Below, piece by piece: positions 51,613 through 60,455 of a stretch of DNA of 64,000 nucleotides. The position numbers were made by a program, and so were the translations under genes. Positions within the stretch are counted from its first letter, which is position 1; every line of letters begins with the position of its first letter. Source of the DNA: Brucella pseudogrignonensis (GTDB lineage Bacteria; Pseudomonadota; Alphaproteobacteria; Rhizobiales; Rhizobiaceae); contig NZ_JAVLAT010000004.1 in NCBI RefSeq assembly GCF_032190615.1, forward strand, positions 102,389 to 166,388, in the 5' to 3' direction. The notes beneath the pieces are model-generated. The model had not been told where the DNA came from, made no database searches, and saw only the letters and a program-made list of their open reading frames with translations.

Positions 51613-51687
51613 GCCCGGAAGGCCGATCCTAACGCTTACCGAAGAACCGCGCGGCGTTTCGAGTGTACCCCGGTGTGAGGTCAGGCT

Positions 51688-52776
51688 GAAGCGCGACTTT
51701 TTCGGTTTTAGTTTACGCATAACGATGTCTGTTTGCGATGAGTTTTTGTCGGAAGACTTCTGCGGGTGTTTTGTACCCCAGACATTTGCGTGGCATATTG
51801 TTGAGGCGATGACAGATGAATGCGAGGTCTTGATCACTGAGGGTGAGCGGATCAAGGTCTCGGGGAAGCCAGCGTCGTGTGCGTCTGTTGGTATTCTCAA
51901 CAGTGCCTTTCTGCCAGGGGGACTGCGGATCACAGAACCATATTTGCGTCCCTATCCCATTCTGTAGATAGGACCACTCTGTAAACTCAGTACCACGATC
52001 AAACGTAATCGATCGGCGGGCCATTTGGGGCAGGGGTTGGAGTACCCTAATCACACCTTCCATCACCGGTCGGGACTGACGATCATTGTTGCGCAACAAA
52101 ACCGTAAAGCGGCTCACCCGCTCGACCAGAGACGTCACATTGGCTTTACCGAACTTCTTACGAAACTGAATAAGATCGCCCTCCCAATGGCCGAACTGCT
52201 TGCGCCTAGCAACCATGTCTGGACGATAAAGGATGCTCAGTTCTGGTGGAAAGCGGCGTCCATGATGACGCCGGGCATGACGTGGGCGTCGTTTGGCACG
52301 ACGTTCCGGCAGACATTTCCAAAGCTCTTCTTTTCGACCGTCGGTGGAATACACAAACTGATAGATTGTTTCATGACTGACAGAGATGGGATGCCGCTCC
52401 AGCCGCATTCTCCCGGCAATCTGTTGCGGCGACCATCCATCGTTGATGTGATCGATTACGGACTGCCGGAGCTGATCATACCGGATCAACTTGCGTTGCT
52501 TCGAGCGACGCTCACGGCATTTCTGGTCAGCAATCGTGCAGTAATAGCCGTTTAAATCCTTGATCTCATCATCGGTAAACCGGTTGCGTTTAAGTTCACG
52601 AAAAATGGTCGAGCGATGCCTTCCAAGCCTCTCAGCAATAACGTCAACGGAAAGCTTTGCAGTGCGCCAGCGCGCTATTCTGCGGCGTTCATCCAGATCA
52701 ATATGCGAATAGGTGCGGTCCATGACAGGTTCCTTGCATTGGATAACTCATTGTTATCATTTGCAAGTCGCACTTC
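51688..52776. mobile_element. IS30-family insertion sequence
   Basis: The ends read GAAGCGCGACTT (51688) and, inverted, GAAGTGCGACTT (to 52776), matching 11 of 12 bases. Length is 1089 bp with one leftward transposase gene, normal for IS30. No short target duplication is visible at the flanks. Confidence 0.8.
51713..52723 (-). CDS. IS30-family transposase
   Basis: A 336-residue DDE transposase. N-terminal HTH of IS30 (YSHIDLDERRRIARWRTAKLSVDVIAERLGRHRSTIFRELKRN), then the second DNA-binding segment (SPQQIAGRMRLE) and the catalytic core: first Asp in FGHWEGDLIQF, second in ITFDRGTEF, Glu in WQKGTVENTNRRTRRWLP. The C-terminus LNNMPRKCLGYKTPAEVF is the family signature. It appears intact and potentially active. 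Confidence 0.93.
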   Translation of the reverse strand: MDRTYSHIDLDERRRIARWRTAKLSVDVIAERLGRHRSTIFRELKRNRFTDDEIKDLNGYYCTIADQKCRERRSKQRKLIRYDQLRQSVIDHINDGWSPQQIAGRMRLERHPISVSHETIYQFVYSTDGRKEELWKCLPERRAKRRPRHARRHHGRRFPPELSILYRPDMVARRKQFGHWEGDLIQFRKKFGKANVTSLVERVSRFTVLLRNNDRQSRPVMEGVIRVLQPLPQMARRSITFDRGTEFTEWSYLQNGIGTQIWFCDPQSPWQKGTVENTNRRTRRWLPRDLDPLTLSDQDLAFICHRLNNMPRKCLGYKTPAEVFRQKLIANRHRYA

Positions 52777-52965
52777 AAACTAGAACCCACCCGGCTACAT
52801 AATGAAATCACATAATTAGTATTATGGAACTTTGAGCACTCCTTACAATTTTGCGATCATTATTTTTTGAACTTTTGGACTTCGGACAAAGAGACGAAAA
52901 TCAGTGTTTTCAATAACAACACTCGTAAGAACGGTTGAAATACATCAAACACGCGCGACGAAACG

Positions 52966-53770
52966 CTATCGAATGTCGTTAATCGATATATCGGCATCGA
53001 TCAGCTCCGGCCTTTTTTCTCGCAGGATATTGATGGGCGGGAATGTGCTGTCCAGTTGCACTTGTAAACAGATGCAGCACCTGCTTCATCGCGCTTCCTT
53101 ATCCGCTCGTAGATTTCACGGTGCTCATTGAACACTTCCGAATAATGGCCCTCTAGAGGGTAAGCCTGCCTGTGTACGCGATCCAGCTGCCCTGTTGCGT
53201 TGTGGATGGTCATCCACGAATCTGGAAAGCCAGCAGTTTCACAGATCAGTTTGTGGAACTCGTTATCGAGCGCAAAGAATTCGTCCTTGTCTTTGCGTTT
53301 TGCCGCTGCCTCTTGCTTGAACAACGCTAATTCAAAGTCTTTTCATACTCCCGTTTGAAATTCCGAGCTGCCAGTTTCGTCAATCGCATTTCGATCGTGT
53401 CGCGAACCAACTGGCCCTGCAACACTTCGCGGATGATGATCTTGTTCACGAACGTGCCGTCGCTCGGAGCGATTTTAATCAGACTTTCTTTCGCCAGTTG
53501 CAAGATTGCTTCGCGCAATGGTGTTCGCGAGATGCCTAACTGGGCGCAAATATCCTTTTCAACCACTGCACTGTCTGGAGGCATCTCAAGCGAGATCATC
53601 GCAATGCGCAGGAGTTCGTACACCTGCACCGATTTTGATGTCCGGCTATCCAGTTGGTCGGGGAAAATAACTGCACGATTTGATCCACGGTCACCTCTGG
53701 GATATTCTGAGAAAGCCGCATTACGGCGACGTTTTTCCCAATAATATACCAATACATTGGAACACTCCAA
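52966..53770 (-). pseudogene. GntR-family (FCD) regulator with two or more frameshifts
   Basis: The HTH part (SKSVQVYELLRIAMISLEMPP; KDICAQLGISRTPLREAILQLAKE) lies in one frame up to 53327. The FCD domain (FALDNEFHKLICETAGFPDSW; VFNEHREIYERI) is in the next frame, joined by a missing A near 53340. The tail (QLDSTFPPINILREKRPELID) needs a further frame change near 53060. The N-terminus may need another, since MRLSQNIPEVTVDQIVQLF is a plausible start in a third frame. As sequenced it cannot be functional. It is divergent from the kinase/phospho-lyase operon, which it would have controlled. Confidence 0.75.
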
Positions 53771-53831
53771 AACTTTTGTTGGAGAGCGCCCACAAATTCT
53801 CGCTTGCCAACAGCATATTTATATACCAATA
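53744..53831. promoter_or_regulatory. Candidate GntR operator repeats
   Basis: The 11-mer ATATACCAATA occurs twice, at 53744-53754 and 53821-53831, on either side of the likely divergent promoters. The first copy runs into CCAATACATTGG, a palindrome. Position and symmetry fit operators for the neighbouring GntR protein. Confidence 0.45.
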
Positions 53832-53862
53832 TATCGCTAACATAGGGCAAGGGAACGCATGA

Positions 53863-54918
53863 ATGTTGCAATCAAAGACAAATCCAGTCACGCCGGCCCT
53901 CACCGCGAAATCATCTCTGCTGACTTCTGAAGAGGCCGCGGACTTAGCGCTTCAGCATTACGGCCTCAAAGTTAGAGCTCACCGTCTCTCTGGAGAGAAA
54001 GACAGCAACTTTCGTATCTCCACGGACAATGGAGACGAGTATCTGCTGAAAGTCGTTAATCCGGGGGAAGATCCGGCCGTCACGAACATGCACACGATGG
54101 CGCTACGACATGTAGAGGAACGGGATCCGGGGATGCCAGTCCAACGGGTGGTCCCTTGTCATGACGGCCGTTTCGATTTCGAGATCGATTATGGTCCTAA
54201 TGACCGTCGCACTGTGCGACTTGTTACATTCACCAAGGGAGAACTGCAGCGTAAAACTCCGCAAACCGGCCGACAGCGCCGGAATATAGGGGCAAGCCTC
54301 GCGCGCCTTCAGGAAGCACTAGAAGATTTCCGTCACCCGGCAGAAAATCACTTCTCAACCTGGGACCTCAAGAACACGTTGTCGTTGAAGCCGATGATCG
54401 ATGAGATCAAAGAAGCTTCCAAAGCACTGGAACTCCTTTCTTGGGTCGATCGCTTCAGGGTAGAAGTCGTGCCGAAAATCTCCTCTTTCCGCTCCCAAGT
54501 GGTCCATAACGATCTCAACAGCGACAACGTTGTCGTCGATCCTCATGAAACGGACCGCGTCGTTGGGATCATTGATTTTGGTGACATGGTGCGGACACCG
54601 GTGATCTTCGACGCTGCAGTTGCTGCAGCCTACCAATTGACCGAGGCCGATGATCCTATGGCTGCTGCCTGTGATTTTCTGGCAGGTTTTCATAGCAAGC
54701 GCGCATTGTTGGCGGAAGAGGTCGATGTGCTGTTTACCACTATTGTCGCGCGCACCGTCATGCGCATCGCAATCACCGAGTGGCGGGCCGTTCGTTTCCC
54801 CGAAAACCGCAGCTACATCCTTCGCAACACACCGCAGGCTTGGCTTCAGTTCCATCGTCTCGTCGAAATCCCCCATTCCCGGGCAGCAGACATGTTTGCT
54901 CGCGCACTCTCTTTCTAG
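53863..54918 (+). CDS. APH-family small-molecule kinase, hydroxylysine-kinase-like
   Basis: A 351-residue kinase of the aminoglycoside-phosphotransferase fold. Gly-rich/strand region LSGEKDSNFRISTDNGDEYLLKVVNPGE carries the ATP-binding Lys. The catalytic loop is VVHNDLNSDNVVVD (H-x-D-x4-N), and the Mg-binding motif is GIIDFGDM. The pattern matches eukaryotic 5-hydroxylysine kinase and its bacterial relatives, found next to or fused with class III aminotransferase-like phospho-lyases, which is exactly the gene that follows 10 bp downstream. Predicted role: phosphorylate the hydroxyl of an amino alcohol such as 5-hydroxylysine or a relative. Confidence 0.83.
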   Translation: MLQSKTNPVTPALTAKSSLLTSEEAADLALQHYGLKVRAHRLSGEKDSNFRISTDNGDEYLLKVVNPGEDPAVTNMHTMALRHVEERDPGMPVQRVVPCHDGRFDFEIDYGPNDRRTVRLVTFTKGELQRKTPQTGRQRRNIGASLARLQEALEDFRHPAENHFSTWDLKNTLSLKPMIDEIKEASKALELLSWVDRFRVEVVPKISSFRSQVVHNDLNSDNVVVDPHETDRVVGIIDFGDMVRTPVIFDAAVAAAYQLTEADDPMAAACDFLAGFHSKRALLAEEVDVLFTTIVARTVMRIAITEWRAVRFPENRSYILRNTPQAWLQFHRLVEIPHSRAADMFARALSF

Positions 54919-54928
54919 GAGTACCCTG

Positions 54929-56266
54929 ATGTCATCATCCGCTTCCGCCTATATGATCAACGGTTTCGATCCAAGCACAGTTGATAAACTATCTACCAAT
55001 GAACAGGCGCTGATTGCGCGAAGGAAAACGCTTCTCGGGCCCTCCTACAAGCTCTTCTACGAGCATCCAGTGCATGTCGTAAGGGGCGAAGGTGTATGGC
55101 TTTATGATCCCGACGGCAATGCTTACCTCGACGTCTACAATAACGTCCCTTCCGTCGGCCACTGCCACCCTCGCGTGGTCGAAGCGATTACCAGGCAGTC
55201 CTCTGTTCTAAACACTCACACCCGCTACCTGCACGACTCTATTCTCAAATATTCCGAAGACCTGCTTGCAACCTATCCTGACGAAATCGCCAACGTCATG
55301 TATACATGCACTGGTAGCGAAGCGGTCGATCTGGCACTGCGGATTTCTCGCTACTATACCGGCGGTACAGGCATCATCGTCACCGCCAATGCTTATCACG
55401 GACTAACCACCGCCGTCGCCGAGATTTCGCCTTCAATGGGTCCGAATGTTCCAATCGGCCAGCATGTCTATGTGGTCGATGCTCCCGACGAGTATCGCAC
55501 CGAGGGTGAGGACGTTGGTGAAGTGTTCGCCCAGCGTGTCGACGATGCCATCAAGGCGATGCAGCGTCATGGTATCAAGCTCGCAGCCTTCATCGCGGAC
55601 GGCATCTTCTCAACTGATGGCATCCTGACCGAGCCGGCAGGTTTCTTGAAGAAGACGGTCGAAGTCGTTCACGCCGCTGGCGGCCTCTATATTGCGGATG
55701 AAGTTCAGCCCGGTTTCGGCCGCACTGGTACGCATTGGTGGGGCTTCCAACGGCATGGCATAGTTCCCGATCTAGTTGTAATGGGCAAGCCGATGGGTAA
55801 CGGCATGCCGATCGCCGGCGTCGCAGCCAGGCCAGAAGTTTTGGAGCGCTTCGGCAATGATATCCGCTACTTCAATACTTTCGGCGCGAATACGGTTTCT
55901 ATCGCAGCCGCGCAGGCGGTTCTGGATGTTATCAAGGACGAGAAGCTGATGGAGAATTCCGTCAGGATCGGTGACTACATGGTCGCCGGAATGCGGAAAC
56001 TCCAACAGAAATACCGGTCGATCGGCGCAGTCCGCGGTGCCGGCCTGTTTATGGGCATGGAATTCGTAACAGACCGTCAGTCGAAGACACCGAATGGGAA
56101 ACTCTCGCTTGGCGTTGTGAATGGACTTCGTGAAAAGCGCATGCTGATCAGTGCGTCCAGTTCATCCGGCCATGTCCTCAAGATACGTCCTCCGTTGCCG
56201 TTCACAACCGACAACGCCGACCTCTTTCTGTCCACTTTGGACGAGGTACTCGCTGAACTTTCGTAG
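54929..56266 (+). CDS. Class III PLP enzyme, phospho-lyase (AGXT2L/PHYKPL)-like
   Basis: A 445-residue pyridoxal-phosphate enzyme. The start at 54929 (MSSSASAYMINGFDP) follows TAGGAGTAC. PLP-binding Lys is in LVVMGKPMGNGMPIAG, and the cofactor Asp in IADEVQPGFGRTGTHWWGF. The MGKPMGNG lysine context and the VRGEGVWLYDPDGNAYLDVYNNVPSVGHCHP block are characteristic of the AGXT2L1/AGXT2L2 branch, which eliminates phosphate from O-phosphoethanolamine or 5-phosphohydroxylysine rather than transaminating. The linked kinase gene supports this. Products would be an aldehyde, ammonia and phosphate. Confidence 0.85.
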   Translation: MSSSASAYMINGFDPSTVDKLSTNEQALIARRKTLLGPSYKLFYEHPVHVVRGEGVWLYDPDGNAYLDVYNNVPSVGHCHPRVVEAITRQSSVLNTHTRYLHDSILKYSEDLLATYPDEIANVMYTCTGSEAVDLALRISRYYTGGTGIIVTANAYHGLTTAVAEISPSMGPNVPIGQHVYVVDAPDEYRTEGEDVGEVFAQRVDDAIKAMQRHGIKLAAFIADGIFSTDGILTEPAGFLKKTVEVVHAAGGLYIADEVQPGFGRTGTHWWGFQRHGIVPDLVVMGKPMGNGMPIAGVAARPEVLERFGNDIRYFNTFGANTVSIAAAQAVLDVIKDEKLMENSVRIGDYMVAGMRKLQQKYRSIGAVRGAGLFMGMEFVTDRQSKTPNGKLSLGVVNGLREKRMLISASSSSGHVLKIRPPLPFTTDNADLFLSTLDEVLAELS

Positions 56267-56281
56267 GCCTTCAGGCCTACG
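56262..56281 (+). other. Intercistronic hairpin
   Basis: CGTAGGCCT pairs perfectly with AGGCCTACG around a TC loop; the left arm contains the stop codon of the phospho-lyase gene. It is followed by A-rich rather than T-rich sequence, so it is probably an RNA-processing or stability element ahead of the binding-protein gene. Confidence 0.55.
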
Positions 56282-56338
56282 CAAAAAAATAAGACGGGAA
56301 AATCCGCGCTAACCTTAACATTCCTAAAGGGGAACGAC

Positions 56339-57100
56339 ATGAAACTTTCGCATATCGCCACCGCCAGCGTGCTGGCACTCGCGCTGTTATCTGCCGCACA
56401 CGCGGAAGAAACGACCAAAATTGCCACCGAGGGCGTCTACCCTCCCTTCAATTATGTCGAAGGCGGCAAGCTAACCGGCTTCGATGTCGACATCGCCAAC
56501 GCACTCTGCGAAAAGGCGAAGCTCAAGTGCGAGATTGTCACTCAGGAATGGGATGGCATGATCCCTGCTCTTGTGGCGCACAAGTTCGACGCCATCGTCG
56601 CTTCGATGAACATCACCGAAGAGCGCAAGAAAAAGATCGACTTCACTGCGAAATACTACGACACGCCTGCGAAATTCATGACCGCCAAGGATGCCAAGGT
56701 CACCGATCTCTCGCCCGCCGCTCTTGCCGGTAAGATGATCGGCGTCCAGGGGTCGACGACACAGCAGAACTACTTGGAAGCGAAATATAAGGATTCCACT
56801 ATCAAAACATACACGACCGTCGACGATGCGAGTGCTGACCTCGCTGCCGGTCGCCTCGATGCGGTCCTTTCCGACAAGATCCTTCTCGATGAGTGGCTGA
56901 ATAAGTCGTCGGACGGCTCTTGCTGCGAACTGGTCGGCGACGATCTGCGTGATCCGTTGTTCGGTGCGGGCAAAGGCATCGGCATGCGCAAAGAAGATAC
57001 AGCACTGCGTGAAAAACTTGATGCTGCGCTGACGGAAATCCTCGCCGATGGCACCTACAAGACCATCAATGCGAAGTATTTCCCCTTCTCGATTTACTGA
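56339..57100 (+). CDS. Polar amino-acid binding protein, Lys/Arg/Orn-type
   Basis: A 253-residue protein with a Sec signal (MKLSHIATASVLALALLSAAHA, cleavage at residue ~22). The mature part is a classic HisJ/ArgT-type binding protein: IATEGVYPPFNYVEGGKLTGFDVDIANALCEKAKLKCEIVTQEWDGMIPALVAHKFDAIVASMNITEERKKKIDF, later IGVQGSTTQQNYLEAK. Basic amino acids are the usual ligands of this branch, which fits import of a lysine derivative for the upstream kinase/lyase pair. It is followed by two permease genes and an ATPase gene. Confidence 0.9.
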   Translation: MKLSHIATASVLALALLSAAHAEETTKIATEGVYPPFNYVEGGKLTGFDVDIANALCEKAKLKCEIVTQEWDGMIPALVAHKFDAIVASMNITEERKKKIDFTAKYYDTPAKFMTAKDAKVTDLSPAALAGKMIGVQGSTTQQNYLEAKYKDSTIKTYTTVDDASADLAAGRLDAVLSDKILLDEWLNKSSDGSCCELVGDDLRDPLFGAGKGIGMRKEDTALREKLDAALTEILADGTYKTINAKYFPFSIY

Positions 57101-57161
57101 AACCGATCAAACTGGCGCCCGGACAGCTATGGCCGGGCATTGATCTTTTCGGGAGACGACG

Positions 57162-57875
57162 GTGGATCTTCTTCATTTACTTTCATTTGGCCCCGATGGT
57201 TGGGGTGGACCGCTGCTTGAAGGGCTTTCGCTGACGATCAGGTTGGCGCTTGCCACACTTCCATTCGGACTGCTGCTGGGCCTAGGTCTCGCATTGTTGA
57301 TCAACGGCAAGCGGCAATGGCTTGCCGGCGCGGCAACTTTCTTCGCGACGATTTTCCGTGCGCTGCCGGAGTTGCTGACGCTGTTCATCATCTACTACGG
57401 CGGCGGGATGATCTTGCAGAGCGTGTCGCAGCTGCTGTTCGGTGTACCTTTTGGGGAGTTCAGCGGATTTATCGCTGGCATGATTGCTCTCGGCATCGTT
57501 TTCGCCTCCTTCGCCTCCGAGACATTTGTGGCTGCGTTGCGCTCGATTCCGCGTGGTCAGCACGAGGCAGCTGCAGCTCTTGGTCTGTCGCGGTGGCGGA
57601 CTTTTGCGAGCGTCATCGGCCCACAGCTCTGGAGGCTTGCCCTCCCCGGCTTAGGCAACCTTTGGTTTGTGCTTCTTAAAGATACGTCATTGGTTTCTAT
57701 TATCTCGCTGTCTGATCTGATGCGTCAGACCAATCTTGCTGTTGCCAATACCAAAGAACCGCTGTTCTTCTATGCCGTCGCCTGTCTGATCTATCTCGTC
57801 GTCTCGATGATTTCGTCGGGCGCCGTCGGCCTGCTTGAAGCGCGATCCAATCGCGGAATAGTCGGAGGCCGATGA
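57162..57875 (+). CDS. Polar amino-acid ABC permease (HisQ type)
   Basis: A 237-residue inner-membrane subunit starting at a GTG (57162) behind GGGAGACG. Coupling motif: IPRGQHEAAAALGLSRWRTFASVIGPQLWRLALPGLGN. TIFRALPELLTLFIIYYGGG is the HisQ hallmark near helix 2. Its stop overlaps the start of the second permease gene (ATGA). The two form a heterodimeric pore. Confidence 0.9.
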   Translation: MDLLHLLSFGPDGWGGPLLEGLSLTIRLALATLPFGLLLGLGLALLINGKRQWLAGAATFFATIFRALPELLTLFIIYYGGGMILQSVSQLLFGVPFGEFSGFIAGMIALGIVFASFASETFVAALRSIPRGQHEAAAALGLSRWRTFASVIGPQLWRLALPGLGNLWFVLLKDTSLVSIISLSDLMRQTNLAVANTKEPLFFYAVACLIYLVVSMISSGAVGLLEARSNRGIVGGR

Positions 57876-58600
57876 TGAATTTCGAGCTAATGTCGAATTA
57901 CGGTCCGAAGATCCTATGGGGCCTCGTTGTGACGCTGCAGCTCGTCGGGATCTCCGCACTAATCGGTGCGGTGCTTGCTCTCCCGCTAGCCATTGTGCGC
58001 AACAGCAGCTATGCGATCCCCCGCTACTTGGCCAAGGCGTATATTGTCTTTTTTCGCGGAACCCCTCTGCTCGGACAGATCTTTCTGATCTACTATGGTG
58101 CTGGTCAGATCCGTTCTGAACTGACAACTCTTGGAGTCTGGTGGTTTTTCCGGGACGCGTATTTCTGCGCACTGTTTGCCTTCACCTTGAACACAATAGC
58201 CTATCAGGCTGAAATCCTGCGGGGTGCGCTGAGCTCCCTGCCTCGTGGTCAGCTTGAAGCCGCAAACTCACTTGGCCTCAGCCGAATTACGACGTTCTTC
58301 CAGATCCTTCTCCCTCAGGCGATGATCATCGCTTTGCGCCCGCTTGGAAACGAGTTGATCCTATCGCTGAAGGCTTCGGCCCTCGCGAGCGTTATCACAG
58401 TACCCGAGCTGATGCAGGCCACGAAGCTTGCCTTCTCGCGATCGTTTGATTTCCAGGTCTATATCTGGGCTGCGGTTCTCTACCTGATCATGGTGGAAAC
58501 GATCCGTCGGCTGTGGGGTGTTCTCGAATGGTATCTTACTCGCCATCTCCGCCATCGTGTCGCGCCGGCTAGCAAGCCGCCGGTCGTCGTGCAGGCGTGA
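57872..58600 (+). CDS. Polar amino-acid ABC permease (HisM type)
   Basis: A 242-residue inner-membrane subunit with [22 protein letters not shown] and the coupling motif [39 protein letters not shown]. The longer periplasmic loop after the first motif ([24 protein letters not shown]) matches HisM proteins. It overlaps the HisQ-type gene by 4 bp, so translation is coupled and the subunits should be made in equal amounts. Confidence 0.9.
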   Translation: MMNFELMSNYGPKILWGLVVTLQLVGISALIGAVLALPLAIVRNSSYAIPRYLAKAYIVFFRGTPLLGQIFLIYYGAGQIRSELTTLGVWWFFRDAYFCALFAFTLNTIAYQAEILRGALSSLPRGQLEAANSLGLSRITTFFQILLPQAMIIALRPLGNELILSLKASALASVITVPELMQATKLAFSRSFDFQVYIWAAVLYLIMVETIRRLWGVLEWYLTRHLRHRVAPASKPPVVVQA

Positions 58601-58617
58601 CCAATATGGAGCTTTCA

Positions 58618-59367
58618 ATGGCCGAAAAGTCTGCCAATTGCGCCGTGGAGTTTGACAATGTCTCCAAATGGTATGGAAACCATCAGGTCCTGACGGATAT
58701 TAGCCTTCAGGTTAAGGAAGGGGAGCGGATCGTTGTCGCGGGACCTTCCGGATCCGGCAAATCAACCATGATCCGGTGTATCAATCATCTCGAACGACAT
58801 CAGAAGGGACGGATTCTGGTCGAGGGTGTCCAACTAACCAACGAACGGAAGCAGATTGAAGCCGTTCGCCGTGAGGTTGGAATGGTCTTTCAGCACTTCA
58901 ATCTGTTCCCACACAAGACGATCCTCGAGAACTGCACTCTGGCGCTCCGGTCAGTGCGAGGCATGTCGCGTGCTGAGGCGAACGATGTGGCAATGAGCTT
59001 CCTTGAAAAGGTGAGAATTCCTGAGCAGGCCGACAAATATCCAGGCCAACTTTCAGGCGGCCAGCAGCAGCGCGTTGCAATTGCCCGTTCTCTCGCGATG
59101 AAGCCGAGGATCATGCTCTTCGATGAGCCGACGTCCGCACTAGACCCGGAAATGATCCGCGAAGTGCTCGACGTAATGGTGAATCTTGCGGAAAGTGGAA
59201 TGACGATGATCTGCGTGACCCATGAGATGGGATTTGCGCGACAGGTCGCCGATCGAGTGATTTTCATGGCAGAGGGGAAGATTGTGGAAACGGCGCCGCC
59301 CGCCGAGTTCTTCGACAATCCCAAAGAGACGCGGACACGGGCCTTTCTCCAACAGCTCTTGCATTAG
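58618..59367 (+). CDS. Polar amino-acid ABC ATPase (HisP type)
   Basis: A 249-residue ATPase; I choose the ATG at 58618, seven bases after GGAG, over the GTG at 58597 that overlaps the previous stop. Walker [10 protein letters not shown], marker IRCINHLE, signature LSGGQQQR, Walker [16 protein letters not shown], switch His in [25 protein letters not shown]. It completes a four-subunit importer with the binding protein and the two permeases encoded directly upstream. Confidence 0.92.
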   Translation: MAEKSANCAVEFDNVSKWYGNHQVLTDISLQVKEGERIVVAGPSGSGKSTMIRCINHLERHQKGRILVEGVQLTNERKQIEAVRREVGMVFQHFNLFPHKTILENCTLALRSVRGMSRAEANDVAMSFLEKVRIPEQADKYPGQLSGGQQQRVAIARSLAMKPRIMLFDEPTSALDPEMIREVLDVMVNLAESGMTMICVTHEMGFARQVADRVIFMAEGKIVETAPPAEFFDNPKETRTRAFLQQLLH

Positions 59368-59376
59368 GCTAATACA

Positions 59377-60180
59377 ATGAAAAAGATTCTGATTACCGGA
59401 GCCGCTGGAAATGTCGGCCGACTGATCCGTCCCCTGATGAAGGATAATTATAGGCTCAGGGTTACGGGGCGAACTGACTTTGCAACTGAGGAGGGAGAGG
59501 AAAAAGTCATCGGCGACCTATCATCCCCAGCTTTCTGCGGGGAGGTGGTACAAGGTGTCGATGGCGTTTTGCATCTCGCCGGATTGGTGGGGCCCGATCT
59601 CGACTTCGAGGATACGCTTGATCCGAACTACCGCGCTGTTCTTTATTTGCTTGAAGCGTGCCGCGCAGCAGAAGTCGGGCGGTTCGTTTTTGCCAGTAGT
59701 CATCACATTGTTGGTCAGTATCCTTCCAATCGTCAGTATGACCATTCTGTCACGCCGGCGCCCGATGGCTATTACGGTTTGAGCAAGGCCTTCGGCGAAG
59801 CAGCCAGCGCAATGTATGCCCACCGCTACGGCATTAAGACCATGCTCTTGCGTATAGGAAATGCTGATCCCAAAGTGGTAGACGGTCGGCGCGAACGGAT
59901 ATGGACCAGTGCAACGGACATGGTGCAACTAATCGATATCGGATTGATGCATCCTGAGATCAACTGTGAAGTCGTCTATTCGGTGTCGAACTGCCCGGAC
60001 GCCGTGTTCGACAACAGCCGCGCCGAGCAACTCGGCTATCGGCCGCAGGATTTCGCCAGTGACCACAGAGCCGTAGAATTTCAATCGCTATCGGAACTGC
60101 CTGCCGAGGTGACGACGAAAGTGGGCGGCTTTTTTGCCGTTAGCCCGCTTCTCGTGCCGTCGCGTGAAGACGACAAGTGA
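59377..60180 (+). CDS. NAD-dependent epimerase/dehydratase-type SDR (uronate-dehydrogenase-like)
   Basis: A 267-residue extended-SDR protein. Cofactor motif ITGAAGNVGRL at the N-terminus, GVLHLAGLVG, and the catalytic Tyr-x3-Lys in YYGLSKAFGEA. Length and YGLSK context resemble uronate dehydrogenases, which oxidise a hemiacetal carbon to a lactone. It lies 9 bp after the ATPase gene, the last gene of the kinase/lyase/importer operon. There it may oxidise the aldehyde or its cyclic hemiaminal formed by the phospho-lyase, but this is inference. Confidence 0.8.
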   Translation: MKKILITGAAGNVGRLIRPLMKDNYRLRVTGRTDFATEEGEEKVIGDLSSPAFCGEVVQGVDGVLHLAGLVGPDLDFEDTLDPNYRAVLYLLEACRAAEVGRFVFASSHHIVGQYPSNRQYDHSVTPAPDGYYGLSKAFGEAASAMYAHRYGIKTMLLRIGNADPKVVDGRRERIWTSATDMVQLIDIGLMHPEINCEVVYSVSNCPDAVFDNSRAEQLGYRPQDFASDHRAVEFQSLSELPAEVTTKVGGFFAVSPLLVPSREDDK

Positions 60181-60263
60181 CTGGTCGTTCGGAAAACGTT
60201 CCCCTTTGGGATTATTTGCTGAGCTCACAGCAGGTTGGCGGTCGAAATTAGGAGAACTAAAGC

Positions 60264-60380
60264 ATGAGGAAAAATATTCGAAAAAGCCCTGCCGAAGTGA
60301 CCGCCCAGAGCGTGTGTGTCGGATTATTCGAAGCCCATTCAATCTTACATGATGAGACTCTCGACTTCGAGCCAATTTGA
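60264..60380 (+). CDS. Possible 38-residue leader or small protein
   Basis: An ATG at 60264 is preceded by AGGAG at a 9-base spacing and opens a 38-codon frame (MRKNIRKSPAEVTAQSVCVG... ending ETLDFEPI). The peptide is not similar to anything I recognise. It lies between two operons, with a TTGACA promoter-like box right after its stop at 60377. It may be a small protein, a leader peptide or the stub of a deleted gene. Confidence 0.3.
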   Translation: MRKNIRKSPAEVTAQSVCVGLFEAHSILHDETLDFEPI

Positions 60381-60455
60381 CACTTACACTGCACCGGTAC
60401 TACCTCTCCCAACGCGATACAGTTCATAAGGGTATACTGTGTCGAGGGAGGAAAC

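Noticed and set aside
54650..54928. Longer start for the phospho-lyase-like gene inside the kinase gene
   Set aside because: It overlaps the kinase coding sequence in another frame; the ATG at 54929 has a proper ribosome site and matches the family N-terminus.
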